NCBI GenBank assembly: GCA_016717335.1
Contig: JADKFS010000003.1
Span: forward strand, 124,001 to 188,000
DNA length: 64,000 nt
From: Candidatus Ribeiella danica
Lineage (GTDB): Bacteria > Chloroflexota > Chloroflexia > Chloroflexales > Roseiflexaceae
Reading direction: 5' to 3'
A program made the position numbers and the translations under genes. Shown here piece by piece: positions 51,924 to 60,477 of the stretch. Each line of letters opens with the position of its first letter. Positions within the stretch are counted from its first letter, which is position 1. The notes beneath the pieces were generated by a model. It did not search any database, was not told the origin of the DNA, and saw only the letters and a program-made list of their open reading frames with translations.

Positions 51924-53981
51924 ATGGCCATCCTCACCCGACTCCGACATGTCCCTGCAACCCTGATCTGCCTGGCGCTCGCCGCGCTGCTGGCCTCCTG
52001 CGGCGGGCCTGATATACCGCTCAACGGCACGGTGATCGATGCCTATACCGGCCGGCCGGTGGCAGCCGCGACGATCAGCCTCGGCAGAAGCCAGCTGACG
52101 ACTGACACCAGCGGCAAGTACCAGGTCGCCAGCTGGAGCCAGAAGGATACGCTCCAGATCGCCGCGAGCGGCTATGAGCCGCTGCATATAGCGCTGGACC
52201 AGCAGCCGCAGCTCGCCAAGCCGACGCCCCCGGCCGCCACGCTCGATGCCGCGCTGCGGCCGAATACGGTCAGCGGCGTTGTGACCGACGCCTACACCAA
52301 TCAGCCGCTCGGCGGGGCGCTGGTGAAGGCCAGCGAGACGCTCAGCGCCACCACCACCGCCGACGGTCGCTACAGCATCGCCGGCGTGCCCGAGAGCTTC
52401 ACGCTCACGATTGCGGCCGGCGACTACGAGGCGGCCAGCCAGAGCCTCAAGAAGACGATCGCCTTCGACGCGGCGCTGCGCCCGAACGTGCTGTCCGGCA
52501 CGATCACCGACGCCTACAGCGGCCAGCCGCTTGCCGGCGCGGCCGTGAAGGTCGGCGATGCGCTGGCTGTCACGACCGGCCCCGACGGGAAGTATCGCCT
52601 GGAGGGCGTTCCGAAGGAAGCCACGGTCGTGATCAGCGCCGATGGCTACGCCGCGCTGACCCAGCCGATCGAGAAGATGACGACGATCGACGCGGTGCTG
52701 CGGCCCGACGTGCTGAGGGGCGCGCTGGCCGACGCAAAGACCGGCGCGCCGATCAAGAATGCGACAGTGATCGCCACGCCGACCGCCGACACCGATAGCG
52801 TGGCCTTCACCCGGATCGACAGCAGCGCCGACGGTAGCTTCAAGCTCGAGGGCGTGCCCGAGCAGGGCTTCATCCAGGTGCTCGCGCCCGGCTACCGCAA
52901 GGCGACGGTCGAGATCAAGCCCGGCAGCGTCCCCAGCACGATCAAGCTCGAGCCGTTCACCTCCAAGGCGCTCTATATCACGGCGGCGGTGGCCTCCAAC
53001 CCCAGGCTGGTGACGAAGTTCTTCGATACGATCGACCGGACCGAGCTGACCGCGATCGTGATCGATCTGAAGTCCGACCTGCGCGACGACCTCGGGCTGA
53101 TCTACTACGACTCGCAGGTGCCGATCGTCAAGGAGCTGGGCACCGCCCAGCCGATTATGGACATCCGCGCCATCCTGGCCGAGGCGAAGAAGCGCGGCAT
53201 CTATACGATCGCGCGCGTCCATATCTTTAGCCACGACAATGTCCTGGCCGACGCCCGGCCCGAGTGGGCCGCCAAGGACCGTAAGACCGGCGCAGTCTTC
53301 GCCGACTACCCCGGCCCGAACATCCGCTACGCCTGGCTCGACCCCTGGAACCGCAACGTGTGGGACTATAACATCCAGCTCTCGGTCGAGGCGGCGCACC
53401 TCGGGTTCGACGAGATTAACTTCGACTACATCCGCTTCCCTTCGCTGGAGTTCGCCACCGACGACAAGGATCGCATCCAGCTCTCGAAGCCGGACGCCAC
53501 GCCCGAGGAGATGTTCGCCAACATCACCGAGATGCTCAGGCAGTCGCAGCGCGCGATCAACGGCGCCGGGGCGTTCCTCTCGGTCGACGTGTTTGGCGTC
53601 ACGACGATGGAGCCGACGCCGCTGATCGGTCAGGACATCGGCCGGATGTCGCAGGTGACCGACTACATCTGCCCGATGGTCTACCCGTCACACTACTGGC
53701 CCGGCGCGCTTGGCTACGACAACCCTGCCAAGCATCCCTACGAGATTATCCTGGATAGCCTGCAGCAGGGCGAGAAGCAGGTCGTGGCGAATCGGGCGCT
53801 GCTGCGGCCCTGGCTGCAGGATTTTACGTTGGTCTGGGTGCCCAAAGACCAGATCGTCGAGTACGGTCCGGCCGAGGTGCGCGCGCAGATCAAGGCCGCC
53901 GAGGATTTTGGAAAGGCGGCCGGCTGGATTTTGTACGACTCCGATAATTCCTATACGGTCGAGGCGCTGAATCCGAAGTAA
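51924..53981 (+). CDS. Lipoprotein with carboxypeptidase-regulatory-like repeats and a C-terminal glycosidase-like domain
   Basis: 685 aa. A lipoprotein signal peptide ends in the lipobox LLASC (Cys near residue 27). Four beta-sandwich repeats follow, each with the pattern G.V.DAYTG.P...A.V and DG.Y...GVP (residues about 35-345), as in CarboxypepD_reg-like domains. The C-terminal 330 residues (YITAAVASNPRLVTKFFDTI, HIFSHDNVLA, FDEINFDYIRFPS, YICPMVYPSHY) match the putative glycosyl-hydrolase TIM barrel often annotated DUF4015. It is probably anchored at the cell surface and acts on polysaccharide; the substrate is unknown. GAGGAG lies about 12 bases before the ATG. First gene beyond the tRNA cluster, with normal high-GC composition. 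Confidence 0.88.
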   Translation: MAILTRLRHVPATLICLALAALLASCGGPDIPLNGTVIDAYTGRPVAAATISLGRSQLTTDTSGKYQVASWSQKDTLQIAASGYEPLHIALDQQPQLAKPTPPAATLDAALRPNTVSGVVTDAYTNQPLGGALVKASETLSATTTADGRYSIAGVPESFTLTIAAGDYEAASQSLKKTIAFDAALRPNVLSGTITDAYSGQPLAGAAVKVGDALAVTTGPDGKYRLEGVPKEATVVISADGYAALTQPIEKMTTIDAVLRPDVLRGALADAKTGAPIKNATVIATPTADTDSVAFTRIDSSADGSFKLEGVPEQGFIQVLAPGYRKATVEIKPGSVPSTIKLEPFTSKALYITAAVASNPRLVTKFFDTIDRTELTAIVIDLKSDLRDDLGLIYYDSQVPIVKELGTAQPIMDIRAILAEAKKRGIYTIARVHIFSHDNVLADARPEWAAKDRKTGAVFADYPGPNIRYAWLDPWNRNVWDYNIQLSVEAAHLGFDEINFDYIRFPSLEFATDDKDRIQLSKPDATPEEMFANITEMLRQSQRAINGAGAFLSVDVFGVTTMEPTPLIGQDIGRMSQVTDYICPMVYPSHYWPGALGYDNPAKHPYEIILDSLQQGEKQVVANRALLRPWLQDFTLVWVPKDQIVEYGPAEVRAQIKAAEDFGKAAGWILYDSDNSYTVEALNPK

Positions 53982-54031
53982 AGCGCTCCAGCGCTGGGAT
54001 GCCCGAGCGTTCCAGCGCTCGAACGCTTTAT
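53979..54031 (+). terminator. Hairpin-rich sequence after the lipoprotein gene
   Basis: AAAGCG ... CGCTTT flank nested copies of CCAGCGCT, so the transcript can fold into a compact hairpin directly after the stop codon. Probable terminator, though the inner pairing is ambiguous. Confidence 0.4.
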
Positions 54032-54127
54032 AGCGCAGAGCACAACCGTTGAGCTGGCATCGGCCGGGCACCGTGGTGTTCATTCGCATGGCGCGATCGT
54101 TTTGCTCAACGCTGTAGGGGAGACATC

Positions 54128-56683
54128 ATGCGACGCGCGTTGCTGCTGATCGTCCTGGCGATCCTGATCGTAGCCGGCACGCTCGCGCGGCCGCCGGCGC
54201 TGGCCTCGTCCGCGCCGGCGTGGTTGAGCGGACGAGCGCTCGTCGCGCAAGCGCCCGACTGGTGGGCAGCCGCCCGGCGCGACGCCGCGCTCACGCGCGC
54301 CCAGCCGGCCACCCCAACCGTCGCCACCTCGCTGATCACCTTCACGACGTTTCTCGACTGGGACCGCGGCACCCGCAACGGCCTGATCGTCAGCAACAAT
54401 GCCGGCGGCGAGCTGCGCCTGGACGCAGGCAGCCGCGCGGGCACGTTCACCTCCGAGCTGACCAGGACTGCCGCGCTATATAACGCGGTCGGCGCGATCT
54501 GGCAGGCCGACGTGCCGCAGGGCACCACGCTCAAGCTCGAGCTGCGCGGCGGGCCTTCCAGCAACGAGGCCGATCTCGGCGCGTGGCAGCCGCTGCCCGC
54601 CGGCGACGCCCAGACGTCTGACGGCGCCCCGGCGCTCGAGTCGCTGCGCCCCTTCGCGGCCGGCATGGCGTTTCTCCAGATCCGCGCGACCTTTGGCTCG
54701 ACGGTGGCCAACGCCTCGCCGGTGCTCGAGCAGGTCGCGCTCAGCGCCTTCGATACCACCAGCGGCCCCTCGCGCTCGGCCGGCCTGCCCAGGGTGCTCG
54801 CTCCCTACGGCCCGGCCACGCTGACCGCGCCGCCCCTGATCGTGCAGCGCGAGACCTGGGGCGCCCCCGCGGCCCCGGCCACGATCGGCCGTGAGACGCC
54901 CAGGGGCATCATCCTGCACCAGATCGGCTCGGACGGCGTGATCGACCCGCTGCCGTTCCTGCGCGCGCTGGCGGCCTACGATGTCCAGGTGCTCGGCTGG
55001 GACGATCTGCCGTTCCATTTCGTGGTCGACCGCGAGGGGACGATCTACGCCGGTCGCGCCGGCGGCCCGACCGCCACGGTGGCGCGCTTCTCCGGAGGCG
55101 ACGCCGCGGTCCACGTCGCGCTGATCGGCGAGTCGGCGCCAACTCTGTCGCAGCAGTCGTCGCTGGTGAGCCTGCTGGCCTGGCTGGGCCAGGCGTATGA
55201 TATCGCGCCGGGCGGCCAGCACACCGTCGCCGCGAGCGGCTCGGCCCCGGCGACGCGCCCGAATATCACCGCCCACGGCGACCTGGTGGGCGCGGCAGCC
55301 GACAACACCGACGCGCTGCGCGGGCTGGCCAGCCAGCTGCGCCAGAGCGTCGACCAGTCGACCGTGCGCGCGCGCTGGTACTTCGCCGAGGGCAACACCT
55401 TCAACTTCGTCGAGCGGCTCTCGGCGCTGAACACCGGCGCCGGCCCGGCCAATGTGCGCTTCACGCTGCTCCGGCAGCCCGGCCCGGCCGTCGTCCGCGA
55501 CGCGACCGTGCCGGCCGGCGGCCGGGCCGACCTGATCGCCAACACCATCTTCAGCGACACATCCGACGTCCCGGCGATCGTCGAGTCGAACGCGCCGGTG
55601 ATCGCCGAGCGGTTCATGAACTTTGGTGCCGATATCACCGCCGGGCCGGGCGTGCGCGCGCCCTCGCGGGTGTGGTATTTCGCGGAGGGCTCGACCGAGG
55701 CCGATAAGAAGACCTATCTCATCCTGTTCAACCCGCAGTCGGTCGGCGTCAGCGCGGCGATCTCGTACATGGTCGGCGACGGCTGCCTGGGCGTCCAGAA
55801 TGTGACCCTCCCGGCCCAGCAGCGCACCGTCGTCACCGTCTCCGACACCGACGTGACGGTGGCCTGCCTGGGGCAGGATGGCAAGATCACCCAGGAGACC
55901 AGAAAGATCGCGGGGGTCGCCTTCGGCATGCGTGTGATCGCCAGCCAGCCGATCGTCGTCGAGCGCACGATGATCTTCGGCCCCGGCAGCAGCGCCAGCA
56001 CCGGCGGGGTCCACACGACGCCCGGAGTCGTGCAGCTCTCGCGGCGCTGGTACTTCGCCGAAGGCACCACCCAGGCGCCGTTCCAGATGGACATCCTGGT
56101 GCTCAACCCGAACGCCCAGCCGGCCAATGTGGTCGTGACGATCCTGACCGACTCGGGCACGCCGCTGGTGCGCCGCTACGCGGTCGCGCCGACGACGCGC
56201 CTGGCGATCGATGTGAACGAGTTCGTCCCTGAACTGGGCGTCGCGACGACGATCTCGTCCGACCGGCCGGTCGCGGTCGAGCGGGCGATGTACTGGCAGA
56301 ACGCCGGCGGCGAGGCAACTGCGGGCATGTCCAACCCCGGCGCGACGGCGCCCGCCTTCACCTGGCGCTTCGCCGACGGCCGAACCAACGAGGATTTCCA
56401 GGAATACCTGCTGTTCAACAACCCCGGTAAAAACACGGCGCGTGTCACCGTCGAGTTCGTGCTGGCCGACGGCAAGCGGGCGGCCCAGCAGATCCTGATG
56501 GCCGGCGGCTCGCGCTACACCATGGCGGTCCACCAGCTCTATCCGGGGCAGGCGGCTATCGCTGCGACCGTACAATCTACTCAGCCGATCGTTGCCGAGC
56601 GCTCGCTGTATGTGGGCGCCCCCGGCACAGCAGGGAATCGCGGCGGCGCATCCGCGCTCGGCGTTCCCGAGGAGTTGCCGTGA
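54128..56683 (+). CDS. Secreted N-acetylmuramoyl-L-alanine amidase with four WYFAEG repeats
   Basis: 851 aa. N-terminal signal peptide (LLLIVLAILIVAGTLA, then AxA-type cleavage near residue 30). Residues about 240-410 form a PGRP/amidase_2 domain: WGAP, GIILHQIG (zinc-binding His), PFHFVVDREGTIYAGR, VHVALIGE and ITAHGDLVG. The rest is four repeats of about 110 residues, three beginning WYFAEG and one WRFADG, each predicted as beta strands. Such repeats recur in secreted Chloroflexota proteins as far as I recall and may bind the cell envelope. Role: cleavage of the amide bond between MurNAc and the stem peptide during wall turnover. ATG preceded by GGGGAG. The stop overlaps the next gene. Confidence 0.88.
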   Translation: MRRALLLIVLAILIVAGTLARPPALASSAPAWLSGRALVAQAPDWWAAARRDAALTRAQPATPTVATSLITFTTFLDWDRGTRNGLIVSNNAGGELRLDAGSRAGTFTSELTRTAALYNAVGAIWQADVPQGTTLKLELRGGPSSNEADLGAWQPLPAGDAQTSDGAPALESLRPFAAGMAFLQIRATFGSTVANASPVLEQVALSAFDTTSGPSRSAGLPRVLAPYGPATLTAPPLIVQRETWGAPAAPATIGRETPRGIILHQIGSDGVIDPLPFLRALAAYDVQVLGWDDLPFHFVVDREGTIYAGRAGGPTATVARFSGGDAAVHVALIGESAPTLSQQSSLVSLLAWLGQAYDIAPGGQHTVAASGSAPATRPNITAHGDLVGAAADNTDALRGLASQLRQSVDQSTVRARWYFAEGNTFNFVERLSALNTGAGPANVRFTLLRQPGPAVVRDATVPAGGRADLIANTIFSDTSDVPAIVESNAPVIAERFMNFGADITAGPGVRAPSRVWYFAEGSTEADKKTYLILFNPQSVGVSAAISYMVGDGCLGVQNVTLPAQQRTVVTVSDTDVTVACLGQDGKITQETRKIAGVAFGMRVIASQPIVVERTMIFGPGSSASTGGVHTTPGVVQLSRRWYFAEGTTQAPFQMDILVLNPNAQPANVVVTILTDSGTPLVRRYAVAPTTRLAIDVNEFVPELGVATTISSDRPVAVERAMYWQNAGGEATAGMSNPGATAPAFTWRFADGRTNEDFQEYLLFNNPGKNTARVTVEFVLADGKRAAQQILMAGGSRYTMAVHQLYPGQAAIAATVQSTQPIVAERSLYVGAPGTAGNRGGASALGVPEELP

Positions 56684-57483
56684 TGGATGAGCGGGAGTCG
56701 GCGTCGACCGAGGGCGACTCAGCAGCGCGACCGCCGGCCCAGACTTTGCCGGTGGCCACGCCGCCCCCACGACGCCGGGGTGGGTTTTTTGGCCGGCTGC
56801 TGGCCGCGCTGCTGGTGATCCTGATCACCAGCTTTGTCGCGCTGCTGGCCGGCGCTGCCGGCCTGCTCTACCTGGGCTTTTCGCCGGACACGCCGCGGCA
56901 GCTCGCGGATGTGCGCGCGCAGCTCGCGACTGTGCAGGTCCAAAGTGAGGCGCTGCAGAGCCAGAATACGTTCCTGCAGACCGAGGTGGCCGTGGAGAGC
57001 CAGCGCGGCCAGGGCGACCACGAGCTGCTCGGCGATATCGAGCGCCAGGTCGGCGGTCTGGGCGATCTGCAGCGCCAGCTGCGCGACGAGCGCGAGGCTA
57101 GCATCGGCCAGAACGCGACGCTGGTGGCCGAGGCGCGCTCCAGCCGTGATGCCGTCGCCCTGTTCGCCACCGCCGAGGCCGGCCGCGCCATCCTGCTCGA
57201 CCAGCTCCAGCAGCGCTCGGCGCGGGTCGAGCGCTTCCTTGAGCGCCTGAGCGATGTCGCCGGCGACGCCGCGCTCGACCTCGGCTCCGCGCCGGTGCCG
57301 GGGTCAGCCGTGCCGACGGCCAGCACAGTCGCGCCGCCGCCCACGCCGACAGCCGCCCCGACGCGGACTGCTGCGCCGACCGACACCCCTGCGGCGACGG
57401 CGACAACCGCGGCGACGGCGACAATCGCATCCACCGCCACGCGCACGCCGCGTGCCACGCCCTCGCCGACAGCGGGTCGGTGA
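56683..57483 (+). CDS. Single-span membrane protein with coiled coil and Thr/Pro/Ala-rich tail
   Basis: About 266 aa, starting at the ATG overlapping the amidase stop (TGATG; GTG 56680 also possible). A short basic N-terminus (PPPRRRGGFFGR) precedes one transmembrane helix (LLAALLVILITSFVALLAG, about 42-62). A long coiled coil with regular Gln/Leu heptads follows (about 75-200), then a low-complexity tail of Ala, Thr and Pro (about 205-266). No enzyme motif is present. Coupling to the amidase suggests an envelope scaffold or regulator of wall hydrolysis; function unknown. Confidence 0.75.
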   Translation: MDERESASTEGDSAARPPAQTLPVATPPPRRRGGFFGRLLAALLVILITSFVALLAGAAGLLYLGFSPDTPRQLADVRAQLATVQVQSEALQSQNTFLQTEVAVESQRGQGDHELLGDIERQVGGLGDLQRQLRDEREASIGQNATLVAEARSSRDAVALFATAEAGRAILLDQLQQRSARVERFLERLSDVAGDAALDLGSAPVPGSAVPTASTVAPPPTPTAAPTRTAAPTDTPAATATTAATATIASTATRTPRATPSPTAGR

Positions 57484-57653
57484 CGCGCCGCTCGAAGACC
57501 GCCCCGCCACGACGCGTAGGGGGCGGAGCATTCGTGGCCATAGTGCGAGGGACGACTGATCGACAGCCGATCGCGCGGCAAGTGCTCCGCCCTTACTCGG
57601 TCGGCGACCCGCTCGCTCGCCGCCGCCCGCGAGCGAAACAGGCCGGCACACAA

Positions 57654-57683
57654 AAGCGGAGGCACGCTTGCGCGCCTCCGCTT
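57654..57683 (-). terminator. Intrinsic terminator of the Trm112-like gene
   Basis: AAGCGGAGGC and GCCTCCGCTT form a perfect 10-bp stem with a 10-base loop. On the minus strand the stem runs into a short T tract (TTTTGTGTG), as expected 27 bases past the stop at 57710. Confidence 0.65.
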
Positions 57684-57709
57684 CCTCTGCTCTTTTGCCG
57701 CTCCGCGAT

Positions 57710-58060
57710 CTACCGCGCGATCAGGCTCTCGTCCTTGTGCTTCTCGCCCTCTTCGAGCAGCATGATCGGAATGCCGTCCTCGACCGGGTAGCGGAAACCG
57801 TTGCGCCGGTTGACCAGCCACTCGTTGCCCTTGTCGTCGCTCAGCAGCTCGACCGGCCCCTTGTCGCCGGGGTCGGCCAGGATGGCCAGCAGCTCGGGGC
57901 TGATGCTGCGCTTGTCGCCGCCGCCGAGCCCGCCGCTCGTGGCGGTCGCCGGGCCTAGGTCGAAGACGCTGTCCTCGCGATACTGCTTGATCGCCCGATA
58001 CACCACGACCGCGAAGCCTACAAGCGCCGCGACGCCGAGGAGTCGTAGAAATCCTTTCAC
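57710..58060 (-). CDS. Trm112-like (UPF0434) domain protein with N-terminal membrane helix
   Basis: 116 aa. One N-terminal transmembrane helix (LLGVAALVGFAVVVYRAI), a Gly-rich linker, then a Trm112/YcaR-like domain with the end motif NGFRYPVEDGIPIMLLEE. Typical bacterial members are about 60 residues and soluble, so the membrane anchor is unusual. The usual zinc-binding Cys residues are missing. Function unknown; Trm112-like proteins often activate methyltransferases. Confidence 0.75.
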   Translation of the reverse strand: MKGFLRLLGVAALVGFAVVVYRAIKQYREDSVFDLGPATATSGGLGGGDKRSISPELLAILADPGDKGPVELLSDDKGNEWLVNRRNGFRYPVEDGIPIMLLEEGEKHKDESLIAR

Positions 58061-58144
58061 CAGAGTTCCTCCTTACATTACATAATGATCGAGTTGATTG
58101 ATCCGAAAGTTGCAGCGCGCCATCGCAAACGCGCGGCAGCTGTC

Positions 58145-59560
58145 TCAGGCAGGCTTGCCCGCGGCCGTCTCCGGCTTGAGCTGCTCTGTGTGCCATAGCG
58201 TCGGCTCGACGTCCGCGCCGCCCCAGACGAGCAGCTGGCCGATTGGCGCGCTGCCGTCGCCCGGGTAGTGTACCACGAGGAACGGGAACCGCTGCTCCTC
58301 GCGCCGGTTGGTAGCGATGTCCAAGACGATCGCCGTCCATGTGCCTGTGTTGATATAGGTCTGCTGATCGTTGAGCGGGACGACCTGGGCGCTGTGGGTG
58401 TGGCCGCAGACAAACAGCTTGTTCTCGCACTGCGCCGGGCTTGCGGCGATCCGCGCGATCTCGCGCAGCATCGCGTCCTCGAATGCGCGAATCTCGCGCC
58501 GGAGCTGTCGCTTGGCCTCGCGCTGCACCTCGTCTAGCGCCACATCCGATCGCCGGTCGCGCGGCTGGTGCCGCAGCAGCTGGATCAGCGCCGCCGGCCT
58601 GATGCGGCCGAACAGTGTCGACACCTGTTGCAGCACGCCCGACGCGAAGCTGGTCTCGCGCCCCGGGTCGAGCGCCGGGCGCGGGTTCCAGTAGTACAGC
58701 CGTGGCAGCGCGTTGGTGCGAAAGAGCCTCAGCAGGCCCCGCACTACGAACTGGCGCACGTGCGGCTGGCGCAGCCGTGGCAAAGACAACATGTGCCAGA
58801 AGAAGGCCGAGCTCGGCTTGACGTTGTCGATCAGCGGCGCCGTCTCGAGCGCGTCTTCCTCCAGCGGGTTGATCACCTCTTTGACCATGCGCGTGCCGCG
58901 CACGACCTCGAACGGCGTGCTGATCCCATCCACGCGCACGAACCGGTTCCACGGGTCGAACTGCATGCCGTGGTCAATGTACATCCCGCCGCCGCTGTAG
59001 GTCAGCCCGAAGCGCAGGCGCCCGTCGCTCTCCCGCAGGTCGAGCGCGTGGCGCAGGTGCGCCTTGGCTGCGGCGTAGTGCAGCTCGAAGTCGTGGTTGC
59101 CGATCAGCAGGGTCAGCTGGCAGCCGGGCCGCGCCACGAACTCGCGCAGCGCCGCGATCGGCGCCGGGTGAGCCTGCAAGATCGCGTCGAGCCGCCGCAC
59201 TGCCGCCTCGCCCGACCACTCGTAGTCGCCGAGGCCGGGCAGCCGCACCTGCAGGAACTCGAACGTGTCGCCGGCCAGGATCAGCTCGGTCGGCTCTTCG
59301 CGAAGCACGTAGGCGCGGATGAACGTGGCTAGCTCGGCGTCGGCGTCGAAGTCGTCCAGCCGGTCGCCCGCGCCGAGGTGCAGGTCGCTGATCACGATGC
59401 GGCGCACCTGCGGCGCGACCTCGTCGGCGCGGATCGGCGGGGTCGTATCGCTCGTCGGTTGTAGCAGGATGCGCCGAAAACGGACGACTGCCCAGCGTGC
59501 GGCTATAGCTGCCGCGATAGCCAGGACTGTCAGGCGCAGAACACGTCTTAGAGCCCGCAT
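58145..59560 (-). CDS. Membrane-anchored metallophosphoesterase
   Basis: 471 aa from the Met before a hydrophobic helix (LTVLAIAAAIAARWAVV); the frame is open to 59650, so an earlier start is possible. All calcineurin-like phosphoesterase motifs are present: ISDLHLG, LAGDTFEFL, IGNHDFELH and CGHTHSAQ, which bind two metals. Resembles LpxH-type and other UDP-diacylglucosamine/Ser-Thr-type phosphoesterases only in fold. The large insertion between the third and fourth motifs (about 170 residues) is not one I recognise. Substrate unknown. It ends 84 bases before the Trm112-like gene and may share its transcript. Confidence 0.83.
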   Translation of the reverse strand: MRALRRVLRLTVLAIAAAIAARWAVVRFRRILLQPTSDTTPPIRADEVAPQVRRIVISDLHLGAGDRLDDFDADAELATFIRAYVLREEPTELILAGDTFEFLQVRLPGLGDYEWSGEAAVRRLDAILQAHPAPIAALREFVARPGCQLTLLIGNHDFELHYAAAKAHLRHALDLRESDGRLRFGLTYSGGGMYIDHGMQFDPWNRFVRVDGISTPFEVVRGTRMVKEVINPLEEDALETAPLIDNVKPSSAFFWHMLSLPRLRQPHVRQFVVRGLLRLFRTNALPRLYYWNPRPALDPGRETSFASGVLQQVSTLFGRIRPAALIQLLRHQPRDRRSDVALDEVQREAKRQLRREIRAFEDAMLREIARIAASPAQCENKLFVCGHTHSAQVVPLNDQQTYINTGTWTAIVLDIATNRREEQRFPFLVVHYPGDGSAPIGQLLVWGGADVEPTLWHTEQLKPETAAGKPA

Positions 59561-59752
59561 GAGTCTACCGGTGCGCCCGGAGGCGCAAAGCGTGAAGCGT
59601 ACGATACAGTCTTTTATAGCCGTGAGCAAAACCATTGAGCCACTACGCAAGAGCGAGATGCCGTTGTGATGCCATCCGTCTCACTGCCGACTGGCTCCTG
59701 CCGACTGCCCACTGCTAGCGCTCATCGTCTATCATCAATAGGCGCGACGCGC

Positions 59753-60397
59753 TTACGGCCCGGCGTGCCTGTCGGCCTCGGTCGCCCGCGCCGCCGCCAC
59801 AAACGCCCGGATCTTTGCGACATCCTTGACGCCCTCGGTCTCGACCCCGCTGCTCACATCGACCGCCCAGGGCCGGACCTGCCGGATTGCTGCGCCGACG
59901 TTCGACGGCGTCAGGCCACCGGCCAGGATGACCGGGCGGCGGCTCGCAAGCGCGCTGGCGCGCGGCCAATCGGCCACGACGCCGGCCCCGCCGTAGGCGC
60001 CCGGCACGTGTGCGTCGACGAGCAGGCGAACGTTGGGAAGGTCGCACTCCAGCCAGTCCATCTCGCCGGCGGCCTGGTTGAGCCGCACGGTTTTGATCAG
60101 CTCGCGGCCGGCGAGCTGCCGGGCGATCGCGAGCGGCTCATCGCCGCTCAGCTGTAGCGCGTCGAGGCCGCACGTGTCGGCGATGTCCAGCATGCGCTCG
60201 GGCGCCTCGTTGACGAATACGCCGACCAGGGTGGCCCGACCTGCCGCGCGCACCGCCGTGCCGATCGCCGCAGCCTGGCTTGGGCTGATCTGGCGGCGAG
60301 CCGGCGCGAAGATAAAGCCCAGCAAGTCGGCGCCGGTGTCGAGTGCCGCCAGGGCATGCTCGGCTGTGCGCAGGCCGCATATTTTGACGAACGTCAT
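59753..60397 (-). CDS. trpF: Phosphoribosylanthranilate isomerase (tryptophan synthesis)
   Basis: 214 aa, normal TrpF length. Starts with VKICGLRT (catalytic Cys), followed by LGFIFAPARRQISP, VGVFVNE, DALQLSGDE, LLVDAHVPGAYGGAG and, near the end, ILAGGLTPSNV and VDVSSGVETEGVKD, which bind the phosphoribosyl group. It catalyses the Amadori rearrangement of N-(5-phosphoribosyl)anthranilate in the cytoplasm. No other trp gene is adjacent. A housekeeping gene, which supports the view that the biosynthetic island has ended. Confidence 0.96.
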   Translation of the reverse strand: MTFVKICGLRTAEHALAALDTGADLLGFIFAPARRQISPSQAAAIGTAVRAAGRATLVGVFVNEAPERMLDIADTCGLDALQLSGDEPLAIARQLAGRELIKTVRLNQAAGEMDWLECDLPNVRLLVDAHVPGAYGGAGVVADWPRASALASRRPVILAGGLTPSNVGAAIRQVRPWAVDVSSGVETEGVKDVAKIRAFVAAARATEADRHAGP

Positions 60398-60403
60398 TCG
60401 TAA

Positions 60404-60474
60404 AGTTATGAGTTATGAGTTATGAGTTATGAGTTGGCGGACGCACTAACTCATAACTCATAACTCATAACTCA
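60404..60474. repeat. Heptamer tandem repeats in inverted arrangement
   Basis: AGTTATG is repeated about four times (60404-60435) and returns inverted as CATAACT repeats (60447-60474) across an 11-base spacer. The result is a long near-perfect hairpin between the NYN gene and trpF. It could terminate or stabilise the NYN transcript. Confidence 0.85.
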
Positions 60475-60477
60475 ACA

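Noticed and set aside
54476..56770. 764-codon ORF antisense to the amidase
   Set aside because: A shadow ORF: the opposite strand encodes a clear amidase with signal peptide and repeats, while this frame has no recognisable motif.
56868..58952. 694-codon minus-strand ORF spanning three genes
   Set aside because: It runs across the metallophosphoesterase, Trm112-like and coiled-coil genes in a different frame and has random-looking composition.
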